A stretch of 64,000 nt of DNA, taken from assembly GCA_963920635.1 (NCBI GenBank), contig OY987302.1:35501278-35565277 (forward strand), written 5' to 3'. Under the pieces are notes generated by a model. The model saw only the letters and a program-made list of their open reading frames with translations, was not told the DNA's origin and did not search any database. The position numbers and the translations under genes are program-made. Origin of the DNA: Pseudeuparius sepicola. Taxonomy: Eukaryota > Arthropoda > Insecta > Coleoptera > Anthribidae. Shown in pieces: positions 57,755-64,000 of this stretch; position 1 is the first letter of the stretch; every line of letters starts with the position of its first letter.

Positions 57755-60061
57755 ATGGCAAGAAAACCAAAACTTAGGAACATAAGCCATGCAACAAACG
57801 AAAATATGACCGCGGCAGTTAATGCTGTTCTTAATGATAACCAGTCTCTACGGGAAGCCGCCGAAAACTTTAATATTAAATATGTGACACTATTTCGATA
57901 TGTAAAAAAACAAAGACAGAATCCTAATACAAATGTTCGTATGGAGCCTCATTCTGATATAAACAGAATATTCACAGAAAATGAAGAAGCGGTATTAGCT
58001 GATTATATCAAAACATGTAGTCAAATGGCCCATGGGTCCAAGAACTCGCTTACGAATGTGCAGTAACGAACAATAAACGTTTTCCACAATCATGGGAAAA
58101 AATAAGTCTGCAGGACCAGATTGGCTAAGATCCTTCTTGAAAAGACGAGGCAACCATAGTATCCATCAACCAGAGCAATGTAGTCTCTCAAGATCGACAT
58201 TGTTCAATAAGCACAACATCAATCAGTTTTTTTTATAAAATTAGAAGATCTTCTGAACAGAGTCCCCAAATTGGCAGATGCTTCTCGAATTTTCAATCTA
58301 GATGAAACCAGTACGACTACTGTGCATGCTCCGAAGAAAATAGTAGCAGGAAAGGGGATTAAGCAAGTCAACAGCTGCACAAGTGCTGAAAGAGGGCAGT
58401 TGGTAACAACATGTGTCATTATGTGTGCTTTAGGCACCTATATACCCCCGGTTATGGTTTTCCCCCGAAAAAATTTAAAGGGCACATGCTGAAGGGTGGT
58501 TTTCTTCTGTCATGGGTCACTGCATTAAACACACAGGAAGTAGTAAAGGAAGGCCCAGCTTATTAATTTGACAACCATGAAAGCCACATCAGCATTGAAG
58601 TTGTGGATAAAGCGAGAAATTTAGGAGTTCACATACTAACATTGCCTCCACATACGAGCAATAGAACACAACCTCTTGATGTGTCTATATTTGCCCCTTT
58701 CAAATGTTAATATAACTCCGCCTGTCAGTCTTGGATGATTAGACATCCCGGAATTCCTTCAACGATTTATGACGTGAGTGAATGTGTATCTGAAGCACTA
58801 ACAAAGGCTTTGACATCAGCAAATATTATTGTTGGATTTAAAAAATGTGGAATCTGGCCTTTGAATAAATCCGTTTTTACAGAGACCGATTTTCTCAGTT
58901 CAGCAGTTACTGACAGACCGCTCGAAGACACCAATCTTCCCGGATCTCCCAATGAGCCCGAGAATGATCCCGAGAATGAGCCTATTAACGAAGACGCTTT
59001 CTCTGATTCCCCAAAACCATCGACGTCAAATATTTCAATTCCTGAACAACGCACCACTGAAGAGTCTCCCACCGATCGTAATTATCAAAAAACACCTGAA
59101 AAGGACGTGTCCATTTCTAATTTAAATGCTTCTGAGGTTAGTGTTTTAAAAGAAAAGTTTATTTCACCTCATGAGTTTAAACGATTTCAAAAGGCACAAA
59201 GCCGAAAAAACAGTAACAGAAAACTGAGGGAAAAGAAAAAAGCACAATAATAACGGATACTCCAGAAAAAGAGATTTTGTTAGAAAAGGGAAACAGAAAA
59301 AAGACAATAAATCGAACTATAATTTGAGAACTCAATACGACAGAACCAAAGCTTCAAAATTCAAAAAAATAAGAGTAAAAGAGGAAATACAGACGGGACT
59401 GTCAGCCCTATAGTTGCCTAACATCGCTGTGGGCAAATATAATGGTAGTCATGTCTGCATGATGCGCTCTTGTATGTTTTGAATCGTCTCATGTCCCTTT
59501 TACATATATATTTCTTGTTTTTTTTTTGTGTTTTTGTACCTTTAAGACTGAGTTTCTGGACTTTGGATTTGTATATAGGGATACTATACTGTTGTTAGTT
59601 GATAATTTAGACGATAGTTTTAGTTGATAACTTATAAAGTAAGCAGTTGATAACTTATAAAGTAAGCATGTAAACATATAACCATGTGTCCTGACTTGTG
59701 TAAAATTTTATAATTATGACATTAATAAACTTTGATTTGATTTGAGGACGATTCATCAGAATCAGATGTAGACATACGATATGCGGAAAGTTCTGATGAT
59801 GACACTTTTAACTTCTCTGATATTGAAGATAATTTTGATAATAGAACACCAAAGAAAGAAGACTTTGTTCTTGTTAGATTTATTGGCAACATACATAATA
59901 TTGAAAAAATATTAGATGAGTTGGGAGGCGGAACCTATGAAATATCTTTTTTTAGGAAGACGAAAAAACTTGGAGATTGCTGTTTTTTATTTCCAATAGT
60001 AGCCGACATTTCTGTTATGAATCAAAGTGACATTAGAACCTTACATTTACCCGAACCTTAA
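57755..60061 (+). pseudogene. pogo/Tigger transposase, decayed
   Basis: ATG 57755 directly follows an acceptor-like TTTGCTTTTTGCAG, suggesting a leader intron. N-terminus: MARKPKLRNISHATNENM and SLREAAENFNIKYVTLFRYV (psq-type helix-turn-helix), then WEKNKSAGPDWLRSFLKRR (CENP-B-type domain). DDE part: SRIFNLDETSTTTVHAPKK (first Asp), FDNHESHIS (second) and TLPPHTSNRTQPLDVSIFAP (third). Next come IVGFKKCGIWPLNKSVF and an ITDTPEKEIL block. The C-terminal tail at 59745-60061, after an insertion, has EDFVLVRFIGN and ends HLPEP. Stops near 58066, 58231, 58492, 58566 and 58709 inactivate it. Confidence 0.88.
59330..59744 (+). mobile_element. Retroelement 3'-end insertion with (TTTGA)n tail
   Basis: Sequence foreign to the transposase separates the ITDTPEK block from the acidic tail. 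It ends ATTAATAAACTTTGATTTGA-TTTGAG, a short tandem tail with an AATAAA-like signal, as at LINE 3' ends. The 5' edge is approximate. Confidence 0.55.
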
Positions 60062-60499
60062 GCTAGAAGAAACACGAAAAGGATGTCTAATTATCTGAAA
60101 TTTCCAGTATCATTCGGCTCACTTGACATTCGCTAGCTATATTATATAAGTAAAAGAATTGTTTACTAGTTTTCCATTCTTAGAATATAATATTTTGATT
60201 GAATTATTGTTTTTCTTGCCAATTATAGACATTTACAAATATATTTCACTGTGTACCAGTCTGCATTCCATTGTGTACCAACACAGTGAAACATTTAGCA
60301 ATTTTTTAAAAATATCAATAAAAAGTAGTTTATGAAAATTATTTTTTTGTTTATAGATAAATTGAAACAGAACACCTGCAGAATGTTTCCGGTTCAAAAA
60401 CATATTATGTAAACTATAAGATGTCTAAGTTACGTGTTATAAAATAAAAATTGTTTCACTGTTGCCCACTCTCCCCTACACTTTTCCATTATTTTATTT

Positions 60500-60900
60500 C
60501 AATTGGTCAGTATGATAATAAATGGTCGCTGAAAACACTAAATGGTCAGTAGTATAAATAAAAGTCAGTTAAATTGATAAATGGCCAATAAAAATAATAA
60601 ACGGTGAGTAGTACAAATAACAGTAAGTTAAGTTAATAATTGGCCAATAAAAATAATAAACGGTCAGTAGTATAAATAACAGTCAGTTCAATTAATAAAT
60701 AACAGTAAGTTAAATTAATAAATGGCCAATAAAAGTAATAAACGGTCAGTAATATAATAAAATGTAGTAATATAATAAAATAATAAACGGTCAGTAATAT
60801 AATAAACAGTCAAGCAAATAAATGATCGGTGAAAATAATCAACAGCCGATAAAATTAATAAAGCGGCGGTAAAATAATAAATGGTTGGTCATATTTATTA
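60500..60900 (+). repeat. Minisatellite, AATAAAYGGTCAGTA-type
   Basis: Short units around AATAAACGGTCAGTAGTATA, AATAACAGTCAGTTAAATT and AATAAATGGCCAATAAAAAT repeat in a higher-order pattern of about 65 bp, with drift at both edges. Confidence 0.8.
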
Positions 60901-61078
60901 CAAATAAATACAAAAACATTTAAAACATAACAAAACACAACTTAATAAAGAAAAATCGCTCTGCCGTTATGATAGTAGTGATAATCTGAAAATAATTATA
61001 AATAATAATACACACTAACTGCATATAGGTGAAATACCTACCATATTGGACAAGAAGTGCCTGCCTTGCTTTAGATAG

Positions 61079-62817
61079 TCAGCCACATTTCCTTTTTGCT
61101 CCAATGGGAACCGATTTGGGTTCAGCGGGTGGGGTTGCATATTTCAGCCTTATTGCAATACCCACTACATGCTTACAAATTATTTTTTGAAAAATCCTGG
61201 GCAATTGCAAGTGCCTTCAATCCATTTGTTTGAATCATTCGAAGAGTAGTAGTCCAAATGTTGAATGCAACAGTTTTAAATTCTTCCAAAGTGGAAAAAC
61301 TCGCATTTAGAGTTTCCTCTAAATCTGTGACTTCATTACTTTGGCCAGCAGGAATGAAATAAAGAAGTCCCTCAGATTTAACATGTGAAACAATCTTTTT
61401 TTTCATAAGCCCACTGATAAGCTTTGGTCCATAAACCTAAGTTTAGCGTAGGAACTGCATGCATTGTCTTTGCATTTGCGGTGTACTGAAGAGACCAGGT
61501 ATTTATGTATTCCTTGAGAACAACTGCGAATCGAGATAAAGGCAATCTCTCCTGCAAAGTATTCTCATCTTTAATCTCTCTGCTAAAAGATTCCAAGGCA
61601 TTATTTGTAGACAGAACCAGCTTTGAAACACCTTCAAATCAGTTTGGATAATTTTCTAACCATTCATGTTGAAAATATTCCATGAATTTTTTTGTTCGCC
61701 CTCCCATTTTGCAATAAACAGATGTGACGCCTTCTTAAGAGGGGGTTGCCGACAGCGAAAGTGACGTTAGATTTCATATTTTTTTAAGTTGTATAGCATA
61801 AAATCTAATAACATTTTACCTGGCAAAAATTTAGTACAAACATCTCTGTCTTCATTTTAATCATAAGATCTTACAAGCAGTGTTTTGTTTTGTAGGTTAT
61901 GAAAACCTTGAGAAAAATAATAATTCCAGTGCATATGCTTTTAAGATGTTATGATTAAAATGAAGACAGAGAAGTTTGTACTAAATTTTTGCCAGGTAAA
62001 ATGTTATTAGATTTAATGCTATACAACTTAAAAAAATACGAAATCTAACGTCATTTTCGCTGTCGGCCCTCTTAAAAGCATCTTTACTTTTGCTCAGTTG
62101 TAATAAGTCAATATCTTTTAATATTTCATTTTGTTTCTCCTTTGGATGCACCAGCTGTTCTGCTTTCTTTTGAATGCATTTTTTTCATATGTGCCCAACA
62201 TATTATAATATGTAGTAACACCCAATCCAAATACATTTATAAAGGCATGCTGGATGCTTCTAGCAGCATCACAAACGAGGTATTTTGGGGCAATTGATTT
62301 TTGAAATTTATCCTGATCGGCAGATTTAATTGTTTTAAACAAAAATAAAAAATCTTCAGTTTATTTTTTGCTGCAAACCGATAGCCCAAAAACATGAAAC
62401 ACTCTCTCCATCTGTAGTTCCTAATAATAATACAGGTAAACCTTCCCACACTAATTTGTATGTCGCATCAGCATGTATGTGGCTAGCATCACAGGACAAC
62501 TTCAATAAGTTTTTAGTGGAAACAAAAAATCGAAAGAAAGGCTGTTCTTCATATACCACTTGGTAGGAAACAACAAACGCGGCATCTACATCATCAGGAA
62601 CTTTTGAATTTTGTATACAAAAATTTTCCAATTCACCAAGACTCATAACATTGGACCCATATTTTACTTTTATTAGTGAAGACAAGTAATTATTAAGCTC
62701 AATCTTATTTGGTAATGTAATTTGTTTTTTCGTTAAAATATCAAGAAACTTTTTTGGTTTTATTTTTGAATCGAAGTTAAATAGAGTCTTGATTTCCTCT
62801 TTTACCTCATTGGACAT
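61079..62817 (-). pseudogene. MULE (Mutator-like) transposase, decayed
   Basis: From ATG 62817, a 153-codon frame reaches HADATYKLVWEGLPVLLLGT, the first catalytic Asp of MULE transposases. Then PKYLVCDAARSIQHAFINVF supplies the second Asp, and the YEKNAFKRK segment follows. After the MITE at 61739-62071, the frames resume with KKFMEYFQHEWLENYP and a STNNALESFSREIKD block. The C-terminal zinc finger is a broken SWIM motif: CPGFFKK, then CKHVVGIAIRLKY near 61140, before a stop at 61079-61081. Several frameshifts and stops are present. No MULE TIRs or 9-bp duplication were found. Confidence 0.85.
61739..62071. mobile_element. 333-bp palindromic MITE, TTAA target duplication
   Basis: Inverted ends GAGGGGGTTGCCGACAGCG and CGCTGTCGGCCCTC, with TTAA on both sides (61735-61738, 62072-62075). 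Arms of about 130 bp include TTTTACCTGGCAAAAATTTA and ATTTTAATCATAA-type blocks. It interrupts the MULE coding sequence, so it inserted after or during MULE decay. TTAA points to a piggyBac-type enzyme, none of which is in the window. Confidence 0.88.
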
Positions 62818-62891
62818 TTTACTTTTGACACTTGTAACATTACATTACACGTATGAGCCAGTTGAGATCGGTATAAATCAGGGACTCTTTA

Positions 62892-63911
62892 AAATAAGGG
62901 GACCCAGCATTATACTTTCCAAAGTGAGGCCTATTCTTTCCTCATTCTAATAGTATCAGTGATGCCAAGTATGCCATTTTATTGGAGAATCTATGAATAT
63001 AACAGGTACTTTGATTGTTAGTAAAAATTAATAATGGTTTCCATTGTGACGGTGTCACAAGGGCGATTTTAAATTGTTGAAAGGATAGGGAATAGTTTGC
63101 CCACTTGCACTTGTACCCCTGTTGTACCCCTGTTTTGTTTGGTACTCGCCCAGGAAGCGCTCACAGTTGACGCAAGATTGATCGCTGCCGCTTGGGAGCA
63201 TTCATGTTTTCACTTTTAGCCGTCGTTGGTCGTTCTTTAAATAAGGGGACCCAGCATTATACTTTCCAAAGTGAGGCCTATTCTTTCCTCATTCTAATAA
63301 TATCAGTGATGCCATTTTATTGGAGAATCTATGAATATAACAGGTACTTTGATTGTTAGTAAAAATTAATAATGGTTTCCATTGTGACGGTGTCACAAGG
63401 GCGATTTTAAATTGTTGAAAGGATAGGGAATAGTTTGCCCACTTGCACTTGTACCCCTGTTGTACCCCTGTTTTGTTTGGTACTCGCCCAGGAAGCGCTC
63501 ACAGTTGACGCGAGATTGATCGCTGCCGCTTGGGAGCATTCATGTTTTCACTTTTAGCCGTCGTTGGTCGTTCTTTAAATAAGGGGACCCAGCATTATAC
63601 TTTCCAAAGTGAGGCCTATTCTTTCCTCATTCTAATAGTATCAGTGATGCCAAGTATGCCATTTTATTGGAGAATCTATGAATATAACAGGTACTTTGAT
63701 TGTTAGTAAAAATTAATAATGGTTTCCATTGTGACGGTGTCACAAGGGCGATTTTAAATTGTTGAAAGGATAGGAAATAGTTTGCCCACTTGCACTTGTA
63801 CCCCTGTTTTGTTTGGTACTCGCCCAGGAAGCGCTCACAGTTGACGCGAGATTGATCGCTGCTGCTTGGGAGCATTCATGTTTTCACTTTTAGCTGTCGT
63901 TGGTCGTTCTT
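62892..63911 (+). repeat. Tandem array, three units of 335-347 bp
   Basis: Units start with AAATAAGGGGACCCAGCATT at 62892, 63239 and 63577 (spacing 347 and 338; unit 2 lacks the AAGTATGCC segment). The third ends at TTGGTCGTTCTTT and continues into GTTCGTTTTCCGGAGGTCCT, which matches the single inverted copy at 28985-29250. The array starts just upstream of the MULE on the opposite strand. Confidence 0.9.
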
Positions 63912-64000
63912 TGTTCGTTTTCCGGAGGTCCTGGTCTGAATGTTGTTCGAAGTTATTTCACGTATCGTTTTGTTTTGGTCTGAATGACAGGTTGAGGTTA
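63912..64000 (+). other. Unique end of the tandem-repeat element
   Basis: The first 50 bases continue the homology to 28985-29040 in inverted form; the remainder diverges. The element may run past the window end. Confidence 0.5.

Larger units (their letters stand above)
56956..60476 (+). mobile_element. pogo/Tigger-type transposon
   Basis: Inverted ends GGGGAGAGTGGGCAATAGTG and its partner CACTGTTGCCCACTCTCCCC (27 bp, one mismatch) with TA on both sides (56954-56955, 60477-60478). Subterminal copies of CACAGTGAAAC or its complement GTTTCACTGTG occur near 56990, 57350, 57366, 60243 and 60283; they may bind transposase. The element carries one decayed transposase gene and two later insertions, a SINE in the leader and a retroelement tail in the gene. 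Confidence 0.88.

Noticed and set aside
60500..60900. CRISPR-like array
   Set aside because: Units are short, drift in sequence and length, and have no distinct spacers; this is a eukaryotic minisatellite.
62892..63911. CRISPR or tandem gene cluster at the window end
   Set aside because: The whole 335-347-bp unit is repeated with high identity and has no coding motif.

Overview
This window looks like AT-rich, transposon-dominated intergenic or intronic DNA from a eukaryote, almost certainly an arthropod and most likely an insect. The evidence is the mix of long-TIR Tc1/mariner elements ending in TACAGGGTG, hAT, pogo/Tigger and MULE transposase relics, a Penelope-like element with a GIY-YIG domain, a 5'-truncated LINE, a tRNA-derived-type SINE and many foldback MITEs. 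The species cannot be named from sequence alone. No rRNA, tRNA, CRISPR or prokaryotic operon was seen, and no complete host gene; one short candidate exon lies at 35987-36062.

Layout. 1-2866: mostly unassigned, with a SINE tail. 2867-6343: a mariner relic split by a younger, almost intact mariner (3538-5887). 6357-11012: a large TIR-bounded element carrying a two-exon gene of the insect family I recognise as DUF7869-like. It has 31-bp perfect TIRs, a 42-43-bp phased subterminal repeat and a DDE-like set of acidic residues, and it is the most interesting object here. 12203-15170: a long foldback split by a hAT MITE with a clean 8-bp duplication. 18484-19830: a Penelope-like 3' end. 21-30 kb: several TACAGGGTG MITEs, hammerhead-like inverted motifs and tandem duplications. 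32.8-34.2 kb: a LINE 3' end. 36.3-44.4 kb: foldbacks and a family of degenerate tandem repeats. 45547-50095: a DD41D-type mariner whose TIR holds a 2.09-kb insertion. 51040-52358: two adjacent mariner-type MITEs. 52.4-56.4 kb: hammerhead-bearing repeats and a decayed hAT transposase. 56956-60476: a pogo/Tigger element interrupted by a SINE and a retroelement tail. 61079-62817: a decayed MULE with a TTAA-flanked MITE in it. 62892 to the end: a 347/338-bp tandem array.

The genes do not form a pathway. Nearly every coding sequence is an inactivated transposase or reverse transcriptase. What the window records is an ordered history of nested insertions, several with target-site duplications and one with an empty-site paralogue. 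A motif matching the hammerhead ribozyme core recurs in the Penelope-like element and in three other repeat families.
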